64,000 nt of DNA from positions 39,800 to 103,799 of the forward strand of contig CADBZH010000005.1 of assembly GCA_902799045.1 (NCBI GenBank), in the 5' to 3' direction. This document shows positions 42,042-50,428 of the stretch, in pieces; position 1 is the stretch's first letter, and each line of letters opens with the position of its first letter. The stretch is from an uncultured Eubacteriales bacterium (lineage in GTDB: Bacteria > Bacillota > Clostridia > Christensenellales > Aristaeellaceae). The notes under the pieces are model-generated. The model made no database searches. It had not been told where the DNA came from and saw only the letters and a list, made by a program, of their open reading frames with translations. Made by a program: the position numbers and the translations under genes.

Positions 42042-43141
42042 TTACTTCGCGTGACGCGCCACAACGTCCTCAACGGACAGGGCAGCGCAGGCCGCGGCCA
42101 GGTCGTCATAGGACATGCCGGCCAGGTTCACGATCTCGTCCGCGTAGTAGGGCAGCTCCTCGCCGGTGAAGTACTCCGCGTAGTTCGCGTAGTCCTCGGG
42201 GGAAGCGACGTACATGTACGGGAAGACCATGTCATAGAAGCCATCGGTGCTCACTTCATAGTTGCCCTTGACGGCATTGTAGACCATCAGGAAGGCGAAG
42301 AAGGGATCGGCATAGTGTCCGCCGGACTCAGCGGCCATGGCGCCGGTAGGTCGGGCAGGAAGTCGGTGGAGACCACGGCGATCTTGCCGGTCAGGCCCTT
42401 GGCCTCGATGCCGGCGATGGCGCCCAGCAGGGTGTCTCCGCCGCCGCCAGCGACGATCAGAGCGTCGATGTCGGGATTGGCGTCGATGATGGCCTCGGCG
42501 GTGGCGCGGCCGGTGTCAGTGGTGGTGCGGCCGTACTGGGGCTCGAGCATCTCCATCTGGTCGTCGGGATGGGCTTCGTTCCAGGCTTCAACACCCGCCT
42601 GATAGCCGGACCAGCGGCCCAGGAAGGTGGCGTCGCCGGGCTCCCAGCCCTCAAGGCCGATCTTGCGGCAGCCCTTCTCGCCCAGGATGGTGACGAGGGT
42701 GTAGCCGTTGTCGAACTCGGACTCATGCACCGCGCCCACATAGTAGGGGGAAGCGCAGGCCTGAGCGTACTCATCGGGGTTGGCTTCCGGATCGATCACG
42801 CGGAAGAACTGGGCGACATACATTTCGTTGTCATCGCAGGTCTTGATGACGGAACCCATCTCGGCGGAAGCGGAATTGCAGATGATCATGCCGTCGCAGT
42901 CCGCCATCGCCAGGGACTCGGCGGAAGCGGTGACCTGCTCGGAGATGTGCGCCTGGTCGACATAGACGACCTCGACATCGCCCAGAGCCTCGGCGGCCGC
43001 GTCGATGATGCGCTTGCACTCGCTGCCCAGGGTGTCGGTAGAGCTCCAGATGGAGACGCCAATCTTGATTTCAGCGCTCGCCGCCAGGCAGACGCTCATC
43101 AGCATCGTCAGCGCGAGAACCAGCGCCAGAATCTTCTTCAT
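42042..43141 (-). pseudogene. Periplasmic sugar-binding protein gene, frameshifted
   Basis: The gene starts MKKILALVLALTMLMSVCLA (signal peptide) and has a type I periplasmic-binding fold (IKIGVSIWSSTDTLGSECK, ALIVAGGGGDTLLGAIAG). At about 42338-42360 the frame changes: the first frame runs into DLPAPWPLSPADTM and stops at 42287, while the next frame continues with a plausible C-terminus (MAAESGGHYADPFFAFLMVY to VEDVVARHAK at 42042). Adding one base near CTACCGGCGCC would join them as DL-x-GAMAAESGG. It is a recent inactivation or a sequencing error. It is the first gene of the operon. Confidence 0.85.
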
Positions 43142-43236
43142 ATCTTTGTTTCCTCCTCACAATTTCAGGCCGACCGGGACGCGACCCCTGCGGTAGGCGC
43201 ACCGAACGAGGCCTTCCCAATCCCGCCTTTTAATCC

Positions 43237-43264
43237 AGTATATCATTATTTCGCCATCTGTCAA
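43237..43264 (-). promoter_or_regulatory. Promoter of the orphan sugar ABC operon
   Basis: On the minus strand TTGACA (43259-43264), 16 bases, TATACT (43237-43242), about 95 bases before the binding-protein start. Confidence 0.72.
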
Positions 43265-43328
43265 TATAATATTGTACGAATTTGGTGTGTTTTCATTCGA
43301 TCGGCGCGCAAATGTAAAGACAAATGGA

Positions 43329-43474
43329 AGGGACTGTCTCAATATGAATATGTGCATAAAGCAGATGCAGGGGCGCCGTTGCGGCGCCCGCTCAGGCACG
43401 AATCGCTTCGCTTTGCCCGGCGGGCGGCGCAACGCCGCCCCTGCAAGTTGGTTATGCGTTTTGAGACAGTCCCT
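43329..43474. mobile_element. Palindromic MITE-like element with AGGGACTGTCTCAA ends
   Basis: Perfect 14-bp terminal inverted repeats AGGGACTGTCTCAA (43329-43342) and TTGAGACAGTCCCT (43461-43474) bound a 146-bp unit. Inner parts also pair (GCATAA with TTATGC, GCAGGGGCG with CGCCCCTGC). It has no coding capacity. It sits between the two sugar ABC operons. Confidence 0.78.
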
Positions 43475-43494
43475 CCATTCCGGGCATGCCGCGA

Positions 43495-44508
43495 TTACTT
43501 CTTGGCGATGTACTTGCGGATGTCCAGCGCGACCGCCAGCACGATGACGAGACCCTGCACCACGTAGTTGTAGTAGGGGTTCACGCCCAGGAACTGGAGG
43601 ATGATCTTCAGAAGCTCGAACACCAGCACGCCGATGAGGATGCCGGGCACGGTGCCGATGCCGCCGGTGGTGGAGACGCCGCCGATGGTGCAGCCCGCGA
43701 TGGCTTCCAGCTCATAGCCCTGGCCCATGGAGGCCGAGGCGCCGCCGGACTTTGCCGCCAGCAGGTAGCCCGCCAGCGCGTACATCACGCCGGCCGTGGC
43801 GTAGATGCGCACGAGGGTGAAGGTCGTGTTCACGCCGGAGACCTCCGCCGCGACTTCGTTGCCGCCGATGGCGTACATGTACTTGCCGTGGCGGGTCTTG
43901 TTGTAGATGAACCAGAACAGAAGCCCGAAGACCAGCGCCACGAACAGCAGGTACGGCAGGTGGAAGCTGCGCGTATCGCCCAGGCGGCCGTTGATCAGGC
44001 TGGTGTAGATCTTCTGGAAGCCGCCGATGGGCTGCGCGTCGGAGATCACCAGGGAGATGCCGTAGATGATCGTCTGGGTGCCCAGCGTGGCGATGAAGGG
44101 CGGCACGTGCAGCTTGGTGACGATGAAGCCGTTGATCAGGCCCCAGATCAGGCCGATGACCAGCACGATCAGCAGCACCAGGCCGATGCTCATCTCCGGC
44201 GCCCACTTCCACATCTTGTTGGCATAGTCGCCCTTCTGGCACAGGATGCCGGCGATGACCGCCGCGAAGCCCACCTGGCGTCCGGCGGACAGGTCGGTGC
44301 CCTTCGTGATCAGGCAGCCGGACACGCCCAGCGCGATCAGGAAGCGCACGGCCGTGTTGCTGACCAGGTTGGAGAAGTTGGCCCAGGAGAAGAAGTTATC
44401 CTTCAGGCAGCCGACGACGATGGCGGCGACCACCAGCAGCAGCGCGATGGGGTTGCCCTTGATGAATTTAATGGCCCGCTTGCCGAAGCTCTCTTGTCTG
44501 TTTTCCAT
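43495..44508 (-). CDS. mglC: Galactose/methyl galactoside-type ABC permease
   Basis: A 337-residue permease with about ten membrane segments and MglC-like features: KGTDLSAGRQVGFAAVIAG, MYAIGGNEVAAEVSGVN (contact loop), AIAGCTIGGVSTTGGIGTVPG. It is the last gene of mglB-mglA-mglC. GAGGGGG lies before the ATG. The MglC call rests on its partner MglB. Confidence 0.87.
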   Translation of the reverse strand: MENRQESFGKRAIKFIKGNPIALLLVVAAIVVGCLKDNFFSWANFSNLVSNTAVRFLIALGVSGCLITKGTDLSAGRQVGFAAVIAGILCQKGDYANKMWKWAPEMSIGLVLLIVLVIGLIWGLINGFIVTKLHVPPFIATLGTQTIIYGISLVISDAQPIGGFQKIYTSLINGRLGDTRSFHLPYLLFVALVFGLLFWFIYNKTRHGKYMYAIGGNEVAAEVSGVNTTFTLVRIYATAGVMYALAGYLLAAKSGGASASMGQGYELEAIAGCTIGGVSTTGGIGTVPGILIGVLVFELLKIILQFLGVNPYYNYVVQGLVIVLAVALDIRKYIAKK

Positions 44509-44523
44509 TTTCGTACCCCCTCG

Positions 44524-46035
44524 TTATTCAAACTGCGTGGCGAGCGCCATGATGTTCTCCTGCGTCGCCTCACTGCCGTTCACAAAGCCCGTGACCCTGC
44601 CGTCGCACATCACCATGATCCGGTCGGACATGCCGATCAGCTCGCTCATTTCGGAGGAGATCATGATGATGCTCTTGCCCTCCTTGGCAAGATCCGCGAT
44701 GATGCAGTAGATCTCGTACTTCGCGCCCACGTCGATGCCGCGGGTCGGCTCGTCCAGGATCAGCACGTCCGGATTGTTCGCCAGCCAGCGCCCCACCAGC
44801 ACCTTCTGCTGGTTGCCGCCGGAGAGGGATTTGATCTGCGTCTTGGAGGAGGGCGTGCGGATGTTCATCTTCTTGACGTTGTCCTGCACCAGCTGCTCCA
44901 CCTTTTTGCCGTTGATGGCGATGCCGTGATCCAGATACTTGTTCAGCGAGGAGATGGAAATGTTGTCCGCCACGCTGAGCACGCCCATGATGCCGCTGCC
45001 GCGGCGGTCCTCCGTCAGCATGGCCACGCCCTGGTCGATGGCGTCCTTCGGGCGGTCGATCTTCAGGGGCTTGCCCTTGTAGGTCACCTCGCCGGCGCTG
45101 TGGCTGCGGATGCCGAAGAGGCCCTCCATCAGCTCCGTGCGCTGGGCGCCCACCAGGCCGCCCACGCCGAGGATCTCGCCCTTTCTCAGCTGGAAGCTGA
45201 CGTGGCGGAAGGAGCGGGGGTTGATAGACGTGAAGTCCTTCACCTCGAACACCACCTCGCCGGGCACGTTCTCCCGGGGCGGATACAAGTTGTGCAGCTC
45301 GCGGCCCACCATCTGGGTGATGATCTTGTCGGTGGTCAGCTCGCTGGCCTCCCAGGTGCCGATGTACTTGCCGTCGCGCATGATGGTCACTTCATCGGCG
45401 ATGCGCAGGATCTCATCCATCTTGTGGGAGATGTAGACCACGGCCACGTTCTCGGCCTTCAGGTCCTCCACGATGCGGAACAACGCCTCCACCTCGTTGC
45501 TGGTCAGCGAAGAGGTGGGCTCGTCCAGGATCAGCACGCGGCAGTTCGCCGAGACGGCCTTGGCGATCTCCACCGACTGCATCTGCGACACGCTCAGCTC
45601 GCCCACCTTCTGCTTGGGGTCGAAGGTCATGCGGACCTTCTTGAGCAGCTCCGCCGTGTCGTCATACATCTTCTTGTGGTCGACGATGGGAATGAAGCCC
45701 AGCGCCTTTTTCATCGGATAGCGCCCCAGGAAGATATTCTCCCCCACCGTGCGGGCGGGGATGGGCTGCAGCTCCTGGTGCACCATGGCGATGCCCTTTT
45801 GCAGCGCGTCCATCGGGTCGGTGATGGTGACGGGCTGTCCGTCCATGCGGATCTCACCCTCATCCATCTTATAGATGCCGAACATGCACTTCATCAGCGT
45901 GGATTTGCCCGCGCCGTTTTCTCCCATCAGCGCGTGCACCTTGCCGGGCCGCAGCTTCAGCTGCACGCCATCCAGCGCCTTTACGCCGGGGAACGACTTG
46001 CTGACGTTCGTCATTTCCAGAACGTATTCGGACAT
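44524..46035 (-). CDS. mglA: Galactose/methyl galactoside-type ABC transporter ATP-binding protein
   Basis: A 503-residue double ATPase. First domain: Walker A GENGAGKST, signature LSVSQMQSVEIAKAVS, Walker B VLILDEPTSSL. Second domain: degenerate Walker A (GVGGLVGAQRTELME), signature LSGGNQQKVLVGRW, Walker B VLILDEPTRGIDV. It energises sugar uptake with MglC. The start MSEYVLEMTN (46035) is chosen at 10 bases from GGGGG; an ATG at 46044 is too close to that site. Confidence 0.9.
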   Translation of the reverse strand: MSEYVLEMTNVSKSFPGVKALDGVQLKLRPGKVHALMGENGAGKSTLMKCMFGIYKMDEGEIRMDGQPVTITDPMDALQKGIAMVHQELQPIPARTVGENIFLGRYPMKKALGFIPIVDHKKMYDDTAELLKKVRMTFDPKQKVGELSVSQMQSVEIAKAVSANCRVLILDEPTSSLTSNEVEALFRIVEDLKAENVAVVYISHKMDEILRIADEVTIMRDGKYIGTWEASELTTDKIITQMVGRELHNLYPPRENVPGEVVFEVKDFTSINPRSFRHVSFQLRKGEILGVGGLVGAQRTELMEGLFGIRSHSAGEVTYKGKPLKIDRPKDAIDQGVAMLTEDRRGSGIMGVLSVADNISISSLNKYLDHGIAINGKKVEQLVQDNVKKMNIRTPSSKTQIKSLSGGNQQKVLVGRWLANNPDVLILDEPTRGIDVGAKYEIYCIIADLAKEGKSIIMISSEMSELIGMSDRIMVMCDGRVTGFVNGSEATQENIMALATQFE

Positions 46036-46149
46036 ATTTGGCATACCCCCTTTCTTTTGTCTGCTGCCGGTGCGCTTCACATCGCTTCCGTTGCCTCCGG
46101 CCGCAATGGGAAATGTACCAACCTATTTAATTGGCGTCCAACTGGCAAA

Positions 46150-46176
46150 GGTGGATGGGCACGAAGCCCACCCACC
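46150..46176 (-). terminator. Intercistronic hairpin between mglB and mglA
   Basis: GGTGGATGGGC (46150-46160) pairs with GCCCACCCACC (46166-46176), 10 of 11 bp, loop ACGAA. No U run follows, so it more likely stabilises the mglB message or acts as a partial terminator. Confidence 0.6.
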
Positions 46177-46219
46177 AATGCTGCTCAGGTCCAGAGCCTA
46201 TCGCTTTGGCGGTTACTGA

Positions 46220-47221
46220 TTAATAGTTCGCCTCGGCGTAAGCCTTGTCAACCTTCACATAGTCGACCCAGTAGTAGTTCTGGATCTCTTCGCCGTTCAG
46301 CAGCGCGATCGCCACGTCAACCGCCGCGTGGGACTGGCCGATGTGGTCGTTCAGCACGGTGCCGGTCATCTCGCCGTCCTTGATCAGGTCGATGGCCTCG
46401 GCCAGGGCGTCGACGCCCAGCAGATAGATGTCCTCGCCCACAACGCGGCCGGCGGTCTGGATGGCCGTCGCGGCGCCCAGCGCCATGGCGTCGTTGTTGC
46501 AGAACACGACCTCAACCTGGTCGCCGTAGCTGGTCAGCGCGTTGGCGCACAGCTCCTGGCCCTTGGTCTGGTCCCAATTGCCCACCTGGTCGTCCAGGCA
46601 CTCCACCTCGTAGCCCGCGTCGGTCAGAGCTTTCACGGAGAACTCGGTGCGATACTGGGCGTCGATGTTCTCGGGGTCGCCCTCGATCATGATGTAGGAA
46701 ATCTTGCCATCGCCGTTGATGTCGCCATGGTTCTCCAGCTCGGCGACCATCTCACCCTGGAAGGTACCGGACTGACGGGCGTCAGCGCCGACGTAGCAAA
46801 CCTGCGGGTTGTCCAGGATGCCGGCATAGCTCTCGTCGCCATTGTCGCCGAGGGGCTCGCGGTTGATCAGGACCAGCGGGATGCCGGCGGCCACGATCTC
46901 GTCGATCACGGCGTCCGCGGAGGAGGTCTGCACCAGGTTCAGGATGATGACGTCCATGCCCTGGGTGATGAAGTTGCGGATCTGGTTGGTCTGCTCGGCC
47001 ATGTCGTTCTTGCCGTCGGCCATGGTGATCTCATACTTCACATCGTCGGTCTCGAGGGAGGCGAAATAGGCCTCGATCTCATTGCGGTACAGGGTCATGA
47101 AGTTGTCGGTGAACTGGTAGATGGAAACGCCGACCTTGTAGGTCTTGGCTTCCGCCGAAGCGACGCACAGGGTGCCCAGCGCCAGCATGGCTACCAACAG
47201 GATTGCGAGGATCTTCTTCAT
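46220..47221 (-). CDS. mglB: Galactose/glucose-binding protein MglB-like
   Basis: A 333-residue exported binding protein with signal peptide MKKILAILLVAMLALGTLC and a type I periplasmic fold. A calcium-binding loop like that of E. coli MglB is present (DINGDGKISY, residues 167-176), as are sugar-contact regions INREP, CNNDAMALGAATA and LGVDALAEAIDLIKDG. The first Cys of the signal region could also allow lipidation (LGTLC). It heads the mgl operon, with GGAGG before the ATG. Confidence 0.9.
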   Translation of the reverse strand: MKKILAILLVAMLALGTLCVASAEAKTYKVGVSIYQFTDNFMTLYRNEIEAYFASLETDDVKYEITMADGKNDMAEQTNQIRNFITQGMDVIILNLVQTSSADAVIDEIVAAGIPLVLINREPLGDNGDESYAGILDNPQVCYVGADARQSGTFQGEMVAELENHGDINGDGKISYIMIEGDPENIDAQYRTEFSVKALTDAGYEVECLDDQVGNWDQTKGQELCANALTSYGDQVEVVFCNNDAMALGAATAIQTAGRVVGEDIYLLGVDALAEAIDLIKDGEMTGTVLNDHIGQSHAAVDVAIALLNGEEIQNYYWVDYVKVDKAYAEANY

Positions 47222-47324
47222 GGTTGAAAACCTCCTAAAATATTATATTCAGCGCTTGACGCGCCAAACATCTACATAATAATAACCTTTAAAAAACGCA
47301 AAATTGCAATCACATATCATATGC

Positions 47325-47354
47325 ATTATAGCACTTTTTTGCTCATTCTGTCAA
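47325..47354 (-). promoter_or_regulatory. mglBAC promoter
   Basis: On the minus strand TTGACA (47349-47354), 18 bases, TATAAT (47325-47330), leaving a leader of about 100 bases. I see no clear operator in the leader, which is rich in A and T. Confidence 0.82.
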
Positions 47355-47503
47355 TACGAAGGCGAAATCTTTTGCATTTGTTGCGTTTTAACCCGTCCGT
47401 ATGACGTTCATCCGGTCCGGCGCCGATTCCAGATTTGTCCAATTTCAGACATATTTTTATGTTTTTTCCGCCCAAATGTCTTTTCAAACGACAATTTTTC
47501 TGT

Positions 47504-47509
47504 TATAAT
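47504..47509 (+). promoter_or_regulatory. -10 element of the BMP gene promoter
   Basis: TATAAT at 47504-47509 lies 48 bases before the ATG. The -35 at the proper distance (TTTTCA) is poor, which suggests an activator or weak expression. The divergent mglB start is 336 bases away. Confidence 0.55.
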
Positions 47510-47557
47510 CGTGATGGAGCATATTGTACATGCTTACGCAATAAGGAGGAATGCACC

Positions 47558-48646
47558 ATGAAAAAGCTCGTATCCATCCTGCTGGCAGCGCTGATGCTGC
47601 TGTCCGTCGCGGCGTTCGCCGAGGGCGACTACCGCGTGGCGATGATCACCGACTACGGCGACATCACCGACCAGTCCTTCAACCAGACCACCTATGAAGC
47701 CTGCAAGGCCTTCTGCGAGGCCAACGGCATCGACTTCACCTACTACAAGCCCAACGTGATCGTGATGCCCGGCTACGCCTTCGGCGGAACCATCGTTGAA
47801 GTCGCTGAAGAGTATCCCGACATCAGCTTCATCGCGCTGGATGTTGCCAAGGGCGATCTGCTTGAGGCTGCCGTCGGCAATGCCGGCCAGGAGTATGACT
47901 ACAATCCTGACAATTGGAATCTGGATGACTATGTTGACATCTCCAACGTGTATTGTGCGGTCTATCACGAAGAGCTGTGCGGCTACATGGCCGGTTACGC
48001 GGCCGTGAAGCTGGGCTACACCCACCTGGGCTTCCTGGGCGGCATGGCCGTTCCCGCCGTCGTGCGCTATGGCTTCGGCTTCGTGCAGGGCGCCAACGCC
48101 GCGGCCGAGGAGCTGGGCAACGCCTCTGACGTGGTCATCGAGTATGTGTACGGCAACCAGTTCTACGGCGATGCCGACATCACCGCCTACATGGACAACT
48201 GGTATCAGAACCTGGGCGTGCAGGCCGTGTTCGCCTGCGGCGGCGGCATCTTCACCTCCGCCGGCGAAGCTGCCGCGAAGGTGGGTGGCAAGGTGATCGG
48301 TGTGGATACCGACCAGGCTGCCATCATCGACGGCCAGTATGGCGAGGGCATCACCGTGACCAGCGCCATGAAGGGCCTGGCTGCCACCGTGGACACCCTG
48401 CTGGCCAAGACCATCGCCGGCGAGTTCCAGGGCGGTGTGATCGAAACTCTGGGCCTGGTGGGCGAGGATCCCGCTGCCAACTATGTGCAGCTGGCCGGCT
48501 CCACCCAGTTCGGCGACGGCTTCACCGAGGACGACTACAAGGCTCTGGTGGCCGCCATGTTCAACGGCGACGTGACCGTGTCCGACAGCATCGACGCCAT
48601 GCCGGAGCACGCCATCACCGTGAACGATCTGGGCACCGTGAAGTAA
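47558..48646 (+). CDS. BMP-family nucleoside-binding protein of an ABC transporter
   Basis: A 362-residue exported protein: signal peptide MKKLVSILLAALMLLSVAAFA, then a PnrA/Med-like BMP domain (MITDYGDITDQSFNQTTYEACKAF, NVIVMPGYAFGGTIVEVAEEYPDISFIALD, GFLGGMAVPAVVRYGFGFVQGA, GVDTDQAAI). This family binds purine or pyrimidine nucleosides, and the downstream permease/ATPase genes fit. Between YYKP and NVIVMPGY the family usually has about 20-25 residues that are missing here. AAGGAGG lies before the ATG. Confidence 0.85.
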   Translation: MKKLVSILLAALMLLSVAAFAEGDYRVAMITDYGDITDQSFNQTTYEACKAFCEANGIDFTYYKPNVIVMPGYAFGGTIVEVAEEYPDISFIALDVAKGDLLEAAVGNAGQEYDYNPDNWNLDDYVDISNVYCAVYHEELCGYMAGYAAVKLGYTHLGFLGGMAVPAVVRYGFGFVQGANAAAEELGNASDVVIEYVYGNQFYGDADITAYMDNWYQNLGVQAVFACGGGIFTSAGEAAAKVGGKVIGVDTDQAAIIDGQYGEGITVTSAMKGLAATVDTLLAKTIAGEFQGGVIETLGLVGEDPAANYVQLAGSTQFGDGFTEDDYKALVAAMFNGDVTVSDSIDAMPEHAITVNDLGTVK

Positions 48647-48659
48647 AAATCCACTGCTT

Positions 48660-48682
48660 CGGAGGAGCGTTTCGCTCCTCCG
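48660..48682 (+). terminator. Hairpin after the BMP gene
   Basis: CGGAGGAGCG, loop TTT, CGCTCCTCCG, 13 bases after the BMP stop; the following AACTTTGAC is a weak U run, so part of the transcription may continue into the ATPase gene. Confidence 0.7.
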
Positions 48683-48687
48683 AACTT

Positions 48688-48838
48688 TGACAAAAGCCCC
48701 TGGACAACCCCTCAGTCGCCTTCGGCGACAGCTCCCCTTACACAGGGGAGCCATCGTCCGCCATAGCCTCCCTTGTGTAAAGGGAGGCGGCCCGCGCGGC
48801 GGGTCGGAGGGATTGTGGTAACCCGGAGGCTTTTGTCA
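48688..48838. mobile_element. Palindromic MITE-like element with TGACAAAAGCC ends
   Basis: The ends TGACAAAAGCC (48688-48698) and GGCTTTTGTCA (48828-48838) are perfect inverted repeats, extended to 14 of 16. Inside, CTCCCCTTACACAGGGGAG and CCTCCCTTGTGTAAAGGGAGG are two related hairpins. The 151-bp unit has no coding capacity. It splits the BMP gene from its ATPase. Confidence 0.78.
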
Positions 48839-48880
48839 GGGATAATCTGTGAAATACCACAGCATTGGAGGGGAGCGGAA

Positions 48881-50428
48881 TTGGAGAACCAGTATGCCAT
48901 TGAAATGCTGCACATCACGAAGCGTTTCCCCGGCATCATCGCCAACGACGACATCACGCTTCAGCTGAAAAAGGGCGAGATCCACGCCCTGCTCGGCGAA
49001 AACGGCGCGGGCAAGTCCACGCTGATGAGCGTGCTGTTCGGGCTGTATCAGGCGGAAGAGGGCACCATCAAGAAGGACGGCAAGGAAGTCAAGATCAACG
49101 ACCCGAACGACGCCAACGACCTGGGCATCGGCATGGTGCACCAGCACTTCAAGCTGGTGGAATGCTTCACGGTGCTGGACAACATCATCCTGGGCGTGGA
49201 GCCCACGGGCAAGCTGGGCTTCCTGCATAAGGCGGAGGCCCGCAAGCGCGTGGTGGCGCTGTCCGAGCGCTACGGCCTGCAGGTGGACCCGGACGCGAAG
49301 ATCGCGGACATCACCGTGGGCATGCAGCAGCGCACCGAGATATTGAAGATGCTCTACCGCGACAACGAGATCCTGATCTTCGACGAGCCCACCGCCGTGC
49401 TGACGCCCCAGGAAATCGACGAGCTGATGCAGATCATGAAGAACCTCGCCGCCGAGGGCAAGAGCATCCTGTTCATCAGTCACAAGCTGGCCGAGATCAT
49501 GGCCGTGGCCGACCGGTGCAGCGTGCTGCGCAAGGGCAAGTACATCGGCACCGTGGAGACCAAGGACGTGACCATGGAGCAGCTCTCCGCCATGATGGTG
49601 GGCCGCAACGTGAACTTCCACGTAGACAAGCCGGAAAAGACCCCCGGCAAGGTGATCCTGGACATCCGGGATATGAGCGTCAAGAGCCACAGCCACTCCG
49701 GCGACGCCGTGAAGCACGTGAGCCTGCAGGTGCGCGAGGGCGAGATCGTCTGCATCGCCGGCATCGACGGCAACGGCCAGACCGAGTTCGTCTACGGCCT
49801 GTCGGGCCTGGAGCCGCTGTCCGGCGGCAGCATCACCCTGAACGGAAAGGACCTGACCAAGACCGCCATTCGCCAGCGCTCCCTGCAGGGCATGAGCCAC
49901 ATCCCGGAGGACCGGCACAAGCACGGCCTGGTGCTGGACTACACCCTGGAGGACAACATCGTGCTCCAGACCTACTTCGAGCCCCGCTTCAACAACAAGG
50001 GCTTCCTGAAGCGCAAGGACATCCGCGCCTACGCCAACAAGCTGATCGAGCAGTATGACATCCGCTCCGGCCAGGGCCCGGTCACCATCGCCCGCAGCAT
50101 GTCCGGCGGCAACCAGCAGAAGGCCATCATCGCCCGCGAGATCGACAAGGACCCCAACCTGCTGATCGCCGTTCAGCCCACTCGCGGCCTGGACGTCGGC
50201 GCCATCGAGTACATTCACAAGCAGATCGTCGAGCAGCGCAACCAGGGCAAAGCCGTGCTGCTGGTGAGCCTGGAGATGGACGAGGTACTGGACGTGTCGG
50301 ACCGCATCCTGGTGATGTATGAGGGCGAGATCGTGGGCGAGCTCGACCCGAAGAAGACCAATCCGGAAGAAATCGGCCTGTTCATGGCAGGCGCGAAGCG
50401 AGAGGAGGTCCCCAGCTATGCAGGCTAA
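48881..50428 (+). CDS. Nucleoside-type ABC transporter ATP-binding protein
   Basis: A 515-residue double ATPase of the NupO/YufO type. First domain: Walker A GENGAGKSTLMSVLFGLY, H-loop MVHQHFKLVE, signature ITVGMQQRTEILKMLY, Walker B ILIFDEPTAVLTPQE. Second domain: degenerate Walker A (GIDGNGQTE), signature MSGGNQQKAIIAREI, and an altered Walker B (LLIAVQPTRGLDVG), typical of this family. The start is a TTG (48881) with GGAGGGG upstream. It overlaps the first permease by 11 bases. Confidence 0.9.
   Translation: MENQYAIEMLHITKRFPGIIANDDITLQLKKGEIHALLGENGAGKSTLMSVLFGLYQAEEGTIKKDGKEVKINDPNDANDLGIGMVHQHFKLVECFTVLDNIILGVEPTGKLGFLHKAEARKRVVALSERYGLQVDPDAKIADITVGMQQRTEILKMLYRDNEILIFDEPTAVLTPQEIDELMQIMKNLAAEGKSILFISHKLAEIMAVADRCSVLRKGKYIGTVETKDVTMEQLSAMMVGRNVNFHVDKPEKTPGKVILDIRDMSVKSHSHSGDAVKHVSLQVREGEIVCIAGIDGNGQTEFVYGLSGLEPLSGGSITLNGKDLTKTAIRQRSLQGMSHIPEDRHKHGLVLDYTLEDNIVLQTYFEPRFNNKGFLKRKDIRAYANKLIEQYDIRSGQGPVTIARSMSGGNQQKAIIAREIDKDPNLLIAVQPTRGLDVGAIEYIHKQIVEQRNQGKAVLLVSLEMDEVLDVSDRILVMYEGEIVGELDPKKTNPEEIGLFMAGAKREEVPSYAG

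Noticed and set aside
43486-46383. A 965-codon plus-strand frame opposite mglC and mglA
   Set aside because: Composition is His/Ala/Gln-rich and no motif is present; both minus-strand genes are certain.
47222-47557. A CRISPR leader or repeat array in the AT-rich gap
   Set aside because: No regularly spaced repeats occur here or elsewhere in the window; the AT-rich bases are explained by two divergent promoters.
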